DNA of 64,000 nt from Candidatus Hamiltonella defensa 5AT (Acyrthosiphon pisum) (lineage in GTDB: Bacteria; Pseudomonadota; Gammaproteobacteria; Enterobacterales; Enterobacteriaceae): contig NC_012751.1 in the NCBI RefSeq assembly GCF_000021705.1, positions 496,001 through 560,000 of the forward strand, written 5' to 3'. Shown in pieces: positions 10,917 to 21,371 of the stretch. The notes under the pieces are model-generated. The model saw only the letters and a list, made by a program, of their open reading frames with translations, ran no database searches and had not been told where the DNA came from. Within the stretch, counting starts at the first letter, position 1, and each line of letters starts with the position of its first letter. The position numbers were made by a program, and so were the translations under genes.

Positions 10917-11010
10917 CATTTATTATTTTTTTAAATACGGATTTCTACTATTGTCGAAATTTTATTTGTCTTTGTTTTGTATACTTATTTTTGTTATTTA
11001 AGGTAAAAAA

Positions 11011-12168
11011 ATGCCCCATCAGCTATTTACTTCTGAATCTGTTTCTGAAGGACACCCAGACAAAATCGCGGATCAAATTTCTGACGCCGTATTAGACGCT
11101 ATTTTAATTCAAGATCCTAAAGCCCGTGTGGCCTGTGAAACCTATGTTAAAACCGGTATGGTCATTGTAGGTGGAGAAATAACCACTTCTGCCTGGGTGG
11201 ATATTGAAGAGATCACGCGTTGTACCCTTGCTGAAATTGGTTATGTTCATTCTGATATGGGTTTTGATGCGCATTCTTGTGCTGTGCTCAGCGCCATTGG
11301 AAAACAGTCACCCGACATCAATCAAGGGGTTGACCGTATAGATCCGCTGGATCAAGGTGCAGGAGATCAAGGAATGATGTTTGGCTACGCGACCAATGAA
11401 ACCGATGTTTTAATGCCTGCGCCCATTACTTATTCACATCGTTTGGTGAAGCGTCAATCTGAGATGCGAAAAATAGGTCAGTTGCCTTGGTTGCGTCCAG
11501 ATGCAAAAAGTCAGATCACGTTTAAATATGATAAAGGCTATGCTGTAGCGATCGATACTATTGTGTTCTCTACTCAGCATGAGGAAGATGTCACTCAAAA
11601 ACAATTAGAAGAAGCTGTGATGGAGGAAATCATTAAACCCGTGATACCGACTCAATGGCTTTCAAGCAGTACAAAATATTTTATTAATCCAACCGGTCGT
11701 TTTGTGATAGGGGGCCCTATGGGAGATTGTGGTTTAACCGGTCGCAAAATTATTGTCGATACTTATGGCGGCATGGCTCGCCATGGGGGCGGTGCATTTT
11801 CTGGAAAAGATCCCTCTAAAGTGGATCGTTCTGCCGCTTATGCAGCACGTTATGTTGCAAAAAATATCGTCGCAGCAGGATTGGCCGATCGCTGTGAAAT
11901 TCAAATTTCTTACGCGATTGGTGTCGCAAATCCTACTTCTATTATGCTCGAAACCTTTGGCACCGAAAAAATAACCATTCAAAAGATCATGAGTTTAATA
12001 CACCAACATTTTGATCTCAGACCCTATGGTTTGATCAAAATGTTAGATCTACTAAAGCCTATTTATCGTGCGACTGCCGCATATGGTCACTTTGGGCGTG
12101 ATGTTTTTCCTTGGGAAGCGACCGATAAGGCTGAGTTGCTTAGAGAACAAGCGGGTTTAAATCAATAG
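11011..12168 (+). CDS. metK: S-adenosylmethionine synthase MetK
   Basis: MetK makes SAM from ATP and methionine. The 385-residue protein is full length. Recognisable are the [20 protein letters not shown]-terminal motif with the catalytic His and the metal-binding Asp, the ATP-binding [12 protein letters not shown] hexapeptide region, the [20 protein letters not shown] loop and the glycine-rich [19 protein letters not shown] motif. SAM made here also feeds the SpeD/SpeE polyamine branch 3 kb downstream. It is convergent with pyrE. Confidence 0.98.
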   Translation: MPHQLFTSESVSEGHPDKIADQISDAVLDAILIQDPKARVACETYVKTGMVIVGGEITTSAWVDIEEITRCTLAEIGYVHSDMGFDAHSCAVLSAIGKQSPDINQGVDRIDPLDQGAGDQGMMFGYATNETDVLMPAPITYSHRLVKRQSEMRKIGQLPWLRPDAKSQITFKYDKGYAVAIDTIVFSTQHEEDVTQKQLEEAVMEEIIKPVIPTQWLSSSTKYFINPTGRFVIGGPMGDCGLTGRKIIVDTYGGMARHGGGAFSGKDPSKVDRSAAYAARYVAKNIVAAGLADRCEIQISYAIGVANPTSIMLETFGTEKITIQKIMSLIHQHFDLRPYGLIKMLDLLKPIYRATAAYGHFGRDVFPWEATDKAELLREQAGLNQ

Positions 12169-12289
12169 ATTTATTCAAAACTGACCACGGATTGAGGCTT
12201 TGATTTTTCAGCGATTAAATAAATCATCAGAAAAAGCCCTATGTTTGGGGCAGTTATCGACAACAGAAAAGTCAGTGAGTTTAAGTGTG

Positions 12290-12946
12290 TCATAAATTTT
12301 TTCTTAAGACGCCATATTGTTCGGCATATTTATTTAATGCTGAAAAAGCCTCAATCATAGTTTTTTCATTTTTTAAAAAATGGATCATGTCCTCTAAAGT
12401 CACGATTGAAATCACCTTAGACTGATATTTTTGTTCAATTTCCTCAATGGCTGAAAGCGTGCCATTACCTCGTTCTTGACGATCTAAAGCAACTAATATT
12501 CCTGCTAAAGAGGCCGAATGAGCATGGATTATTTCTACAGATTCACGAATAGCCGTCCCCGCCGTGATCACGTCATCCACTAAAAGCACTTTGCCTTGTA
12601 ATGCCCCCCCTACCAAACCGCCGCCCTCTCCATGATCTTTGATTTCTTTTCTATTAAAACAGTAAGTCAGATCGAGATGATGATTCGCATAAAGCGCCAT
12701 AGCGGTTGTGATGGTAATCGGAATGCCTTTATAAGCGGGGCCAAATAACAGATCGCATTCAATACCAGAATCTATCAAAGCGTCAGCATAAAAACGCCCT
12801 AGTTTGATTAAATCACTCCCCTTGTTAAACAGCCCGGCATTAAAAAAATAGGGACTGACTCGCCCAGATTTCAGAATAAATTCACCGAAGGTTAAAATCT
12901 TTCTATCAAGCATAAATTCAATAAATTGAGCTTTATATTTTTTCAT
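12290..12946 (-). CDS. pyrE: Orotate phosphoribosyltransferase PyrE
   Basis: PyrE attaches phosphoribose to orotate, the fifth step of UMP synthesis. The start at [18 protein letters not shown] matches the E. coli start; an ATG three codons earlier is possible. Full length (about 218 residues). The flexible-loop Lys and [12 protein letters not shown] segment, the [10 protein letters not shown] loop and the PRPP-binding [16 protein letters not shown] motif are all intact. It lies downstream of rph in the same direction with a 34-base gap, the rph-pyrE operon known in enterobacteria. Confidence 0.97.
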   Translation of the reverse strand: MKKYKAQFIEFMLDRKILTFGEFILKSGRVSPYFFNAGLFNKGSDLIKLGRFYADALIDSGIECDLLFGPAYKGIPITITTAMALYANHHLDLTYCFNRKEIKDHGEGGGLVGGALQGKVLLVDDVITAGTAIRESVEIIHAHSASLAGILVALDRQERGNGTLSAIEEIEQKYQSKVISIVTLEDMIHFLKNEKTMIEAFSALNKYAEQYGVLRKNL

Positions 12947-12980
12947 TGATTCCATTTCTTTTATTGATTCGACCCAAAGT

Positions 12981-13706
12981 CTATTTTTCTAAAACTTTTT
13001 TTTGTGCCTGAAAAATGGTTTTTATTCCATCGTCAGCTAAGGCTAATAATTCTAATAATTGTTGATGGCTAAAAGGCGCGCCTTCTGCGGTGCCTTGAAT
13101 TTCAATAATTTTCCTCCCAGCGCCTTCTTCGATCATGACGACATTCATATCTGTCTCGGCTATGGCATCTTCTATATATTCCAGGTCACAAATAGATTCA
13201 CCCCCAACAACCCCAACCGATACCGCGGCGACCAAGCCTTTCATAGGATTGCTTTTTAATTTTCCCTCAACCCTCATTTTTTGTAAGGCATCTTGGAGTG
13301 CCACACAGGCCCCCGTAATAGCAGCAGTGCGAGTGCCCCCATCTGCCTGCAACACGTCACAATCGAGTTTGATGGTAAACTCACCCAATTTTGTCAAATC
13401 AACTGCCGCGCGTAATGCGCGTGCAATCAATCGCTGGATTTCCAAGGTACGCCCTCCTTGCTTTCCCTTAACGGATTCACGTGCATGACGTTGATGAGTC
13501 GAACGGGGCAACATACTATATTCAGCGGTGATCCAGCCTTTATTTTGGCCCTTGAGAAATCGAGGAACCCCCTCTTCCACTGTGGCCGTACATAAAACCC
13601 TGGTTTCCCCAAATTCTACCAACACTGCGCCTTCAGCATACTTGGTATAATGTCGAGTGAATGTTAAAGGGCGTAATTGTTGCGCGGTTCTGCCTGAAGG
13701 TCGCAT
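12981..13706 (-). CDS. rph: Ribonuclease PH
   Basis: RNase PH is a phosphorolytic 3'-5' exonuclease that trims tRNA precursors and structured RNAs. The 241-residue protein is complete, starting [16 protein letters not shown] and keeping [15 protein letters not shown] (phosphate-binding), [13 protein letters not shown] and SLAVSVG-like segments. E. coli K-12 laboratory strains carry a frameshift in this gene that lowers pyrE expression; here the frame is open to the end. It is the promoter-proximal gene of rph-pyrE, divergent from yicC. Confidence 0.97.
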   Translation of the reverse strand: MRPSGRTAQQLRPLTFTRHYTKYAEGAVLVEFGETRVLCTATVEEGVPRFLKGQNKGWITAEYSMLPRSTHQRHARESVKGKQGGRTLEIQRLIARALRAAVDLTKLGEFTIKLDCDVLQADGGTRTAAITGACVALQDALQKMRVEGKLKSNPMKGLVAAVSVGVVGGESICDLEYIEDAIAETDMNVVMIEEGAGRKIIEIQGTAEGAPFSHQQLLELLALADDGIKTIFQAQKKVLEK

Positions 13707-13842
13707 CTGTTTTTCTCCTGTAAAATCAATATAAAAAATTTCATTATAGAGCTTAAGTCAGTGCATGCCTATCGTCATTAAGACAGCCGCTCTGTATACT
13801 GAAATCTATTTAATTTATAACAATCTCATAGGGAATCTGCTC

Positions 13843-14706
13843 ATGATACGTAGTATGACGGCTTATGCTCGATATGATCACAAAAGTGAATATGGTGATT
13901 TAGTTTGGGAGCTACGGGCGGTTAATCATCGTTATTTAGACATCTATATTCGCTTGCCAGACACATTTCGAAGATTAGAATCGGTTTTTCGTGAAAAAAT
14001 TCGCTCGCGTGTGACCCGCGGTAAAATAGAGTGCCATCTCTCTTTTAAAGCTAATGAAAACACCCAAAATGAACTCAGACTCAATCGTGCTCTCGCAAAA
14101 CAACTCATCAATGTGCTTTCTTGGGTCAAAGAGCAGTCTAAAATAACCACATTCAATGCTTTTGATCTTCTTCAATGGCCCGGTGTGATGATATCAGAAG
14201 ACCTTCCTTTAGAAGACATCAGCTATGAATTACTCGCAGGATTAGAACATGTTTTAAATGATTTTATGGTTTCGCGTGAAAAAGAAGGAGCGGGTTTAAA
14301 AGAATTTATTAAACAACGTTTAAAAGCAATGAGCGCTGAAATTGTTAAAATACGAGACCATATGCCTTCTATTGTAGAATCGGAACGTGAGCGCTTACAA
14401 AATAAATTTGAAGAATTAAAAATTCAGCTCGACCCTAACCGATTAGAACAAGAATTGATGTTGGTCGCCCAACGAATGGATACAACAGAAGAACTTGATC
14501 GTTTAGAGCTACACATAAAAGAAATTGAAAATATTTTGAATCATCAAGACGTTGTCGGGCGCCGCCTTGATTTTATGGTGCAGGAATGTCACCGAGAATC
14601 CAATACTCTGGCCTCTAAATCGATTAATATTGAAGTTACCAGTTCTGCTGTTGAGCTTAAAGTGTTAATCGAGCAAATACGCGAGCAGGTTCAAAATATT
14701 GAGTAA
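13843..14706 (+). CDS. yicC: Endoribonuclease YicC family protein
   Basis: YicC-family proteins are endoribonucleases; the E. coli member acts on the small RNA RyhB. The ATG at 13843 starts MIRSMTAYARYD, matching the family start; upstream codons of the open frame are not part of it. The C-terminal DUF1732-type end is well kept (NRLEQELMLVAQRMDTTEELDRL, split here by the family motif GRRLDFMVQECHRESNTLASKS). Length 287 is normal. It is divergent from rph, as in E. coli. Confidence 0.93.
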   Translation: MIRSMTAYARYDHKSEYGDLVWELRAVNHRYLDIYIRLPDTFRRLESVFREKIRSRVTRGKIECHLSFKANENTQNELRLNRALAKQLINVLSWVKEQSKITTFNAFDLLQWPGVMISEDLPLEDISYELLAGLEHVLNDFMVSREKEGAGLKEFIKQRLKAMSAEIVKIRDHMPSIVESERERLQNKFEELKIQLDPNRLEQELMLVAQRMDTTEELDRLELHIKEIENILNHQDVVGRRLDFMVQECHRESNTLASKSINIEVTSSAVELKVLIEQIREQVQNIE

Positions 14707-14733
14707 TTTTGCATATTTAGAGAGCCAAAGATT

Positions 14734-14768
14734 GACGCTGTGATTAAGTTTCAATGATGATCAGCGTT
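14734..14768. other. Inverted repeat between convergent yicC and speD
   Basis: ACGCTGTGAT and ATCAGCGT form an imperfect stem of eight pairs in the 93-base gap between two convergent genes. No T run follows on either strand, so it is at best a weak or rho-linked terminator. Confidence 0.3.
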
Positions 14769-14799
14769 GATTCTTGCCTTAAAAAACGACTTCATCTTG

Positions 14800-15594
14800 C
14801 TACACTTCCACCACATTTCGTCCATAGTAAATTTCCTGCATTTCTTTATATAGCCTCTTTGTGATGAGATCTTTTTCTTGAACGCTCAGCTGCTCTGGAT
14901 GTGAATTAAAGAGATAATGCTTGAGATCAAAGTCCTTCAACATCATCTTTGTGTGAAATATGTTTTCTTGATAAACATTGACATCCATCATATGGTAAAG
15001 CGATTGTATATCTTTACACATAAAATTCTGGATGGAGTTAATTTGGTGATCGATATAATGCTTGACCCCATTCACATCACGAGTAAACCCCCTCACACGG
15101 TAATCTATGGTCACAATATCTGATTCAAGCTGGTGGATTAAATAATTTAATGCATTCAAAGGCGAAATAATCCCGCAGGTCGACACTTCAATATCGGCCC
15201 GAAAGGTACATAACCCCTCGGTTGGATGACTTTCTGGATAGGTATGCACACAAATATGGCTTTTATCTAAATGAGCCACAATAGAATCGGGCAAAGGCCC
15301 CGGGTGTTCGGAAGTATCGACATCACGTGGATCAATCGCTTCTTCGCTGATTAAAATAGTGACACTGGCCCCTTGCGGATTGTAATCCTGGCGAGCGATA
15401 TTTAAAATATTTGCACCTATAATGGAGCAGGTCTCCCTTAATATTTCGGTTAAACGATCGGCATTATATTCGTCATCGATATAAGCAATATAGCCATCAC
15501 GGTCAGCAAACGTTTGAGCATAACAAATATCATAAATACAAAATCCCAGGCTTTTGGTTAAATTATTGAAACCATGTAGTTTCAGTTTGTTCAA
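14800..15594 (-). CDS. speD: S-adenosylmethionine decarboxylase SpeD (pyruvoyl proenzyme), TTG start
   Basis: SpeD decarboxylates SAM to provide the aminopropyl donor for spermidine. It self-cleaves to create an N-terminal pyruvoyl group. The 264 residues equal the E. coli length, with the cleavage and catalytic segment [13 protein letters not shown] and the [13 protein letters not shown] motif intact. The start codon is TTG, preceded by a strong AAGGTGAG site, and the N-terminus ([14 protein letters not shown]) matches E. coli exactly in position. It follows speE by about 73 bases in the same direction, the conserved speE-speD operon. Confidence 0.96.
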   Translation of the reverse strand: MNKLKLHGFNNLTKSLGFCIYDICYAQTFADRDGYIAYIDDEYNADRLTEILRETCSIIGANILNIARQDYNPQGASVTILISEEAIDPRDVDTSEHPGPLPDSIVAHLDKSHICVHTYPESHPTEGLCTFRADIEVSTCGIISPLNALNYLIHQLESDIVTIDYRVRGFTRDVNGVKHYIDHQINSIQNFMCKDIQSLYHMMDVNVYQENIFHTKMMLKDFDLKHYLFNSHPEQLSVQEKDLITKRLYKEMQEIYYGRNVVEV

Positions 15595-15667
15595 TTTATC
15601 TCACCTTCAAAAAGAAAAATTCAAATGCAATGTGACAAGGCCTCTGTGCTCATGAAACCCATTTTTA

Positions 15668-16540
15668 TCATTTAGGCGCTTTTTTCGCCAATGCTTCTAT
15701 TAAATATTGAGGAAGGGCAAAACTGGCAAAGTGTACAAAAGGATTATAGTAACGACAACTTTTTAGGCCTGAATCAGCAAAGCGGGATTCTAAATCATTC
15801 AGCCCAATTCGACGTAAATTTGCATTTTCTGAAGCCCAGGCGAATGTCATGATTCCCCCGTAATAAGTAGGAATAGCGGCTTGGTAAAAACTCACATCAG
15901 AAAAATAAGGCATCAGGCGTTGATACGTATTGATGACTTCTGTTTGTTGTAAAAAACACACGCCATTTTGAGCTACAAAGAGACCCCCTGCATTCAAGAT
16001 ACGACGGCATGCTTGATAAAACGAAGACTTAAATAAATGTTCACCTGGCCCTATCGGATCGGTGCTATCCGAAATGATCAGATCAAAGCGATGATTTGTT
16101 TGCTCGACAAAATGCGCGCCATCATCAATTTTCAACTGAAATCGCGGATCATCATAAGCCCCTGCATGATGGTGAGGAAAATATTCTTGGCATAAATTGA
16201 CCACATCTTGATCAATTTCGACCATGATAATTTCTTTAACACCGGCATGGCGGCACACTTCACGTAAAATCCCCCCGTCTCCTCCCCCTATGATTAAGAC
16301 TTTTTTAGCATCACCGTGAGCCAGTAAAGGGACGTGTGTCATCATCTCATGATAAATAAATTCATCACGCTCTGTTGTTTGCACCACATGATTTAAGGCC
16401 ATCACCCGGCCAAACTCTTCAGTGTCGAAGATAATCAAATCCTGATGATCCGTTTTATCGCGGTACAACACTTCTTTGATGGAAAAATATTGGCCGAAAG
16501 AGGAATGTAATTTCTCATACCAAAGCTGTTTTTGTGACAT
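15668..16540 (-). CDS. speE: Spermidine synthase SpeE
   Basis: SpeE transfers the aminopropyl group from decarboxylated SAM to putrescine. The protein is 290 residues, starts [12 protein letters not shown] after a GGTAGG ribosome site, and has the [11 protein letters not shown] nucleotide-binding loop, the [15 protein letters not shown] catalytic motif and the [12 protein letters not shown] segment. It heads speE-speD and is divergent from tsaB. With metK and speD nearby, spermidine synthesis from putrescine looks complete; enzymes for putrescine itself are not in the window. Confidence 0.97.
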   Translation of the reverse strand: MSQKQLWYEKLHSSFGQYFSIKEVLYRDKTDHQDLIIFDTEEFGRVMALNHVVQTTERDEFIYHEMMTHVPLLAHGDAKKVLIIGGGDGGILREVCRHAGVKEIIMVEIDQDVVNLCQEYFPHHHAGAYDDPRFQLKIDDGAHFVEQTNHRFDLIISDSTDPIGPGEHLFKSSFYQACRRILNAGGLFVAQNGVCFLQQTEVINTYQRLMPYFSDVSFYQAAIPTYYGGIMTFAWASENANLRRIGLNDLESRFADSGLKSCRYYNPFVHFASFALPQYLIEALAKKAPK

Positions 16541-16704
16541 ATCCTACCTTCTGAGCTATCACTACAAAAATGGGGCGTATCATACCGAACTCCAGCTTTG
16601 GTTGCGACCATAAAGTGTCAAGTGTTTTTTAAAAAAATCTTCATCATACTTATGCTAGAATTCTCGCCTTATCATTTTTTATTCATCTGCGATTTGAGTT
16701 TTTT

Positions 16705-17394
16705 ATGCCCCCCAAAATATTAGCCATAGATACAACCACAGACGCCTGCTCTGTGGCCCTTTTGAATCATGGGGAAATCTCTTCTTTATCTGAAATCTGC
16801 CCAAGAAATCAAACTCAACGTATTTTACCTATGGTACAACAGATTTTGGGCGCCTCTTCTCTTTCCCTTCATCAATTGGATGTTTTGGCGTTTGCCCGTG
16901 GCCCAGGGAGTTTCACGGGCGTGCGGCTCGGGATTGGTGTCAGCCAAGGTTTGGCATTAGGGGCTGATTTGCCGATGATTGGCATTTCCACTTTAGAAAT
17001 GTTAGCGCAAGGAGCATGTCGTCAAACCGGCCTAAAACAAGTACTAGTAGCGATGGATGCACGGATGGGAGAGATTTATTGGGGTGCTTTTATTCAAAAA
17101 AGTGCCAGTCAATGGCAAAGCGTAGAAAAGGAAATGTTGAAAACACCAAAACAGGCCGAACGCCAGATCCGGTTGTTAAAAGGGAAGTGGGCCTATGCGG
17201 GGAATGCCTGGACTATCTATCCTGATTTATTGAAAGTGAATTCGGAGGTTTTAACACAGGCTGATCTGCTTTTACCACAGGCAGAAGATATGTTGCCTTT
17301 GGCATTAAAATTATGGCAAGCCGGGGTGGCTGTCCCTGTTGAGCAGGCAGAGCCTGTCTATTTACGTAATAATGTGGCACAAAAAGCGAGATAA
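16705..17394 (+). CDS. tsaB: tRNA threonylcarbamoyladenosine biosynthesis protein TsaB
   Basis: TsaB works with TsaD and TsaE to place threonylcarbamoyl on A37 of ANN-decoding tRNAs. It has the ASKHA fold seen in ILAIDTTTDACSVALL at the N-terminus, the FARGPGSFTGVRLGIGVSQG motif and MDARMGEIYWG. Length 229 is normal. It is followed three bases later by digH, so these share a transcript. In E. coli the gene lies near rnd as well (with yeaY and fadD between), so the block tsaB...rnd is a condensed version of that order. Confidence 0.95.
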   Translation: MPPKILAIDTTTDACSVALLNHGEISSLSEICPRNQTQRILPMVQQILGASSLSLHQLDVLAFARGPGSFTGVRLGIGVSQGLALGADLPMIGISTLEMLAQGACRQTGLKQVLVAMDARMGEIYWGAFIQKSASQWQSVEKEMLKTPKQAERQIRLLKGKWAYAGNAWTIYPDLLKVNSEVLTQADLLLPQAEDMLPLALKLWQAGVAVPVEQAEPVYLRNNVAQKAR

Positions 17395-17397
17395 AAT

Positions 17398-18996
17398 ATG
17401 AAATGGTGTCACTGGTGGCTTTTTGTTTTTATCTTTTTGATCACCGCTTGCTCAAATTTAAAAAAAGTGGGAAGTGAAAAAAATCGTCATTTTCGTGCCA
17501 GTTGGGTTGCCAGTGTCATAAATTTAGATTGGCCATCTAAAACATCCACGGAAATTTTTTCTGAACAAGAGCGCATCCTGGTTCAAAAAAAAGAATTGAT
17601 TCAAATACTTGATCAAGCCGTCAAAATGAGAATGAATGCAATTATTCTTCAGGTAAAGCCCGAAGCGGATGCCTTATATGCTTCAGATATTCTCCCTTGG
17701 TCTTCTTATTTAACCGGCACCTTAGGTAAAAACCCTGGCTACGATCCACTGGCATTTGCAGTACAAGAAGCGCATAAAAGAAACCTTGAGTTACATGCTT
17801 GGATTAATCCTTATCGCGTCTCAATGAATACAGCAAAAAATACTATCGATCAATTAAATAGACTTCTCCCTGACAGAAAAAAAAGTGTTTATAAAAGTCA
17901 CCCTGAATGGATTCGTATCGCTTACGACCGTTTTGTATTAGATCCTGGCATACCCGAAGTACGAGACTGGATAAAAAATATTATTAAAGAAATTGTGATT
18001 CGGTATGATATTGATGCCATTCATTTAGACGATTATTTTTATTATGAAACACCTACGTCAAAATTGAATGATCATGAAACTTATCTACAATATTTCAATA
18101 ATTTTAACAATAAAGCAGATTGGCGTAGAAAGAACACTTATCTTTTAATCAAGAGCCTCTCAGAGGAAATTCATCGACTTAAACCCCAGGTGAAATTTGG
18201 CATTAGCCCAACTGGGGTTTGGCGAAATAAAAAACAAGATCCTTTAGGTTCAGAAACCGGTGTGTTATCGACTCATTATGATCAGAATTTTTCTGATACG
18301 GTTCTTTGGGTAAAAGAAAAGTTGATTGATTATATTGTTCCACAGGTTTATTGGAGTTTTGACCGAAAGGTTGCAAGGTATGATGTAATCGCATCATGGT
18401 GGGCCTATCTTTTAGAAAACAAAAACACTCACCTTTATATAGGGAACGCTTTTTATAAGGCCGGAGTCCCTTCTGAATTAGAACCCAGTTGGGCTGAGAA
18501 TGGCGGTGCCCTTGAAATAGAAAGGCAATTGCATTTTAATGAAAACACGTCTGGAATTAAAGGCAGCATTTTATTTCGACACTTATCTTTGAACGATCCT
18601 CTGAAAAAAAACGCCGCCAACATGATAAAAAATCCGCTCTGGTCAATGCCTGTGTTGATTCCTTCGATGCCTTGGAAAGGCTCTTCTGTTCCTCCTGAAA
18701 GCCCCATAAAAATAAAAAAAATCATCACGAGCAAAGGTATTGAGCTGACTTGGAAAGCAGGAGATAAGCCAGGAGATAAATCTCATCAAAACTTAACCCT
18801 TTATTATGCTATCTATAAACGGAGTAAAAATACTTGGGGATTATTGTCTCACTATCAATTATTAAAAACGGTTCGTAAAACAGGTCTCTATGAAACCTGG
18901 TTGGATCCATCGCCTTTCAGTCATAAAAGTGATGTTTATATCATTAGTGCGCTTAACAGAAATCATAATGAAAGCTTAGGGCGAATTTTTGACTAA
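17398..18996 (+). CDS. digH: DigH-like (YddW) glycosyl hydrolase lipoprotein
   Basis: Related to E. coli DigH/YddW, an outer-membrane lipoprotein of the GHL10 family that hydrolyses denuded peptidoglycan glycan strands at the division site. An N-terminal signal with lipobox LITAC is visible near residues 14-18. Conserved segments are RASWVASVINLDWPS, LQVKPEADALYASDILPWS, ELHAWINPYRVS, RFVLDPGIPEVRDW, IHLDDYFYYETP (likely catalytic acidic residues) and GISPTGVWRN. The protein has 532 residues against about 439 in E. coli; the extra ~90 C-terminal residues look like a small beta-rich (FnIII-like) domain. It sits between tsaB and rnd. Confidence 0.88.
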   Translation: MKWCHWWLFVFIFLITACSNLKKVGSEKNRHFRASWVASVINLDWPSKTSTEIFSEQERILVQKKELIQILDQAVKMRMNAIILQVKPEADALYASDILPWSSYLTGTLGKNPGYDPLAFAVQEAHKRNLELHAWINPYRVSMNTAKNTIDQLNRLLPDRKKSVYKSHPEWIRIAYDRFVLDPGIPEVRDWIKNIIKEIVIRYDIDAIHLDDYFYYETPTSKLNDHETYLQYFNNFNNKADWRRKNTYLLIKSLSEEIHRLKPQVKFGISPTGVWRNKKQDPLGSETGVLSTHYDQNFSDTVLWVKEKLIDYIVPQVYWSFDRKVARYDVIASWWAYLLENKNTHLYIGNAFYKAGVPSELEPSWAENGGALEIERQLHFNENTSGIKGSILFRHLSLNDPLKKNAANMIKNPLWSMPVLIPSMPWKGSSVPPESPIKIKKIITSKGIELTWKAGDKPGDKSHQNLTLYYAIYKRSKNTWGLLSHYQLLKTVRKTGLYETWLDPSPFSHKSDVYIISALNRNHNESLGRIFD

Positions 18997-19021
18997 TAAA
19001 AAACTTATCGAGAGCCATATC

Positions 19022-20152
19022 TTGAATTATCGTTTGATTACCACCAATGAAGACTTACATCATATTTGTGAGCTGGCTGTTTTGCGTAAAGCAGTAGCAT
19101 TAGACACTGAATTTGTGAGAACAAAAACCTATTATGCCGAATTGGGTTTAATTCAACTGTATGACGGTCATCGTGTATCCCTTATTGATCCTTTTTTGAT
19201 AACAGAATGGGCCCCTTTTTATTGCTTGTTGAAAAATAAAAAAATCGTCAAATTTTTGCATTCAGCAGGAGAGGATATTGAAATATTTTTTCATTTTTTT
19301 AAAACACTCCCTGAACCTTTAATAGATAGCCAAATTTTAGCGGCATTCACAGGCCGACCTGTTTCTTGTGGTTTTTCTATCTTAGTGAAAGAATTTCAAG
19401 GGATTGTTTTAAATAAAGCCGAATCCAGAACAGACTGGCTGGCTCGTCCATTGAGTCAAAAACAATGTGATTATGCGGCTGAGGATGTGTTTTATCTTTT
19501 GCCTCTGGCAAATGCTTTGATGAAAAAAATAGAGACCTCCGGTTGGATGGAGGCAGTCAAAGAAGAATGTGAATTGCTTTGTCAACGCCGTAGCCAAATT
19601 CAAGATCCTGAAATGGCTTACCGTGATATCGGGAATGCTTCTCAACTCAACCCTGGACAACTCATTTGCTTAAAAAAGCTGGCTTCCTGGCGTTTAGTTT
19701 ACGCCCGTAAAAAAAATGTCGCGATCAATTTTGTGATACAAGAATCTTATTTATGGAAAGTGGCGCGTTATCAGCCGACTTCTTTATCGGAGTTGTTCCA
19801 TTTAGGCTTGGACCGTCGGACCATTCGTCAACATGGTTTAACCCTTCTGGGATTAGTGACAGAAAGTCAAAAAACAAAAGAGGATCCTTCACTTGTGATA
19901 GCTTATTTAAACCATGAGCCTGTTTATAAAAAGATATTTAAAGAGATCAAAGATCTGATCCAGTCTATAGGTGCTCTTATTGGATTAAGTCATGAGTTGA
20001 TCGGATCACGAAAACATATTAATCAGCTATTAAACTGGCATTTCGGTTTGATCCCAAAAGAAAAACGCCCTTTATTATTGACAGGATGGCGAGCTCAAGT
20101 GTTATCTCTAGAATTAACCAAAATACTTGATCGTCATCCTATGATGATCTGA
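19022..20152 (+). CDS. rnd: Ribonuclease D, TTG start
   Basis: RNase D is a 3'-5' exonuclease in tRNA maturation. The DEDD catalytic residues are seen in ALDTEFVRT (DxE), the KFLHSAGEDIEIF motif and YAAEDVFYLLPL, followed by two HRDC domains (SWRLVYARKKNVAINFV and LLNWHFGLIP). The frame is open upstream, but a TTG at 19022, preceded by GAGAG at about eight bases, gives MNYRLITTNED, which aligns with the E. coli start MNYQMITTDD. E. coli rnd also starts with UUG. The gene follows digH closely, so it is probably in the tsaB-digH-rnd transcript. Confidence 0.95.
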   Translation: MNYRLITTNEDLHHICELAVLRKAVALDTEFVRTKTYYAELGLIQLYDGHRVSLIDPFLITEWAPFYCLLKNKKIVKFLHSAGEDIEIFFHFFKTLPEPLIDSQILAAFTGRPVSCGFSILVKEFQGIVLNKAESRTDWLARPLSQKQCDYAAEDVFYLLPLANALMKKIETSGWMEAVKEECELLCQRRSQIQDPEMAYRDIGNASQLNPGQLICLKKLASWRLVYARKKNVAINFVIQESYLWKVARYQPTSLSELFHLGLDRRTIRQHGLTLLGLVTESQKTKEDPSLVIAYLNHEPVYKKIFKEIKDLIQSIGALIGLSHELIGSRKHINQLLNWHFGLIPKEKRPLLLTGWRAQVLSLELTKILDRHPMMI

Positions 20153-20180
20153 AAAATAAGCCATAGCGCTTTTTCAAAAG

Positions 20181-21269
20181 CTACCTTACCTTGCGTTGAG
20201 TTCGCCAAAAATCCACCGCATCTATGACTTTTTTCAATGGGATTGCATCCAGATAACGATCGCAAGTGCGGGTATCTACCTCTTCTGGAAGAGGTAACTT
20301 TCGATGGTCTCCTGCCCACAATAAAGTATGAGGTGCTTCCCAAGGGGACCATTGTTTCAAGTTACTCGGTCCGAATAATACGACTGAAGGTGTTTTTAAA
20401 GCCGCAGCCATATGCATAGCAACAGAATCGACACCAATAAAAATTTGAGCTCGTTCAATCAACACCGCTAACTGAGAGAAACTCAGAAGGCCCACAAGAT
20501 TCACGATATCCTCTTTTTGACTGCAATCTTCGATCACATTAAGAACGTAATCCTGCTCTGTTTTTTCGGGCCCCCCTGTGATCACTATTTTCTCTTTTTG
20601 TGCGGTTAAATAATTTATTAATTTAGAAAAACAAGATGCCTGCCAAGTTTTAAAGTGCCAACGCGCAAAAGGATGAATCAAAATATAATCACTCAATGAT
20701 CTTTCATGTAAAATTTTTTCTACATAAAAAATATCATCAGACCCATAGGACATACTGACCTGGGTAATGATTTTCGATAATTTTAAGGGATTTAATATAG
20801 ATAAATTATTGATGACAGTATGTTGTTTGACGTGATTTGAAACAGGCACCAGATGATCATAACAAGAGCACCAAAGCGCATTATCACGCTTTGCATAATG
20901 GAAACCGATACTGAGCTCAGGCTTTAAAAAGCGGCAATAAAAGGCAGACCGCCATTGATCTGATAAATTAAGAATCAAAGAATAATTTTGTTTTTTTAAC
21001 GATTGAAATAAAGCCCATTCCCCTAATATTTGAGCTTTGATCCCTGCATGTTTCAATTGACGATCGATTGTCCAAATATGATGAAGGGTTTTATATTTCG
21101 ATAAAATCTTTTCTGTTCCTGAATACAACAACACATCAATTTTTGCATTAGGCGCATGTTGCTGTAAGGTTGTCAGTAAAGGTGTGATGAGTAAAACATC
21201 TCCGAAATGACGCAATTTAATGACTAAAATTCGTTCAAAGTTGTTTTTTTTTACCACCATATTCACCAT
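20181..21269 (-). CDS. waaQ: Glycosyltransferase family 9, lipopolysaccharide heptosyltransferase (WaaQ-type)
   Basis: The protein resembles heptosyltransferase III, which adds a branching heptose to the LPS inner core. GT9 signatures are the N-terminal ILVIKLRHFGDVLLITPLL, the central IHPFARWHFKTWQ, ITGGPEKTEQD and the sugar-nucleotide-binding FIGVDSVAMHMAAALKTPSVVLFGPS. Length 362 is normal. Starts at ATG 21269 or the ATG three codons later are both possible. It stands alone, away from any waa cluster, convergent with rnd. A hairpin lies right at its ribosome site. Another GT9 member (WaaC/WaaF) is less likely but not excluded. Confidence 0.85.
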   Translation of the reverse strand: MVNMVVKKNNFERILVIKLRHFGDVLLITPLLTTLQQHAPNAKIDVLLYSGTEKILSKYKTLHHIWTIDRQLKHAGIKAQILGEWALFQSLKKQNYSLILNLSDQWRSAFYCRFLKPELSIGFHYAKRDNALWCSCYDHLVPVSNHVKQHTVINNLSILNPLKLSKIITQVSMSYGSDDIFYVEKILHERSLSDYILIHPFARWHFKTWQASCFSKLINYLTAQKEKIVITGGPEKTEQDYVLNVIEDCSQKEDIVNLVGLLSFSQLAVLIERAQIFIGVDSVAMHMAAALKTPSVVLFGPSNLKQWSPWEAPHTLLWAGDHRKLPLPEEVDTRTCDRYLDAIPLKKVIDAVDFWRTQRKVR

Positions 21270-21281
21270 AATAAATCAACA

Positions 21282-21311
21282 TCCCTCATTTTTTAAAAAT
21301 GAGGGTTTTTA
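21282..21311. terminator. Strong hairpin between divergent waaQ and tusA
   Basis: CCCTCATTTTT and AAAAATGAGGG are perfect 11-base arms, followed on the plus strand by five T. On the plus strand it looks like an intrinsic terminator or attenuator before tusA. On the minus strand the GAGGGA that could serve as the waaQ ribosome site is part of the stem. Confidence 0.6.
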
Positions 21312-21371
21312 GTCGAATTTTTTAAATAAAGATATTTATTGTCTTTTTATAACGATATCTACCATATAGAA

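Noticed and set aside
10525..11010. SAM riboswitch upstream of metK
   Set aside because: I searched for a kink-turn/aptamer-like stem set and saw none; gammaproteobacterial metK is usually controlled by MetJ.
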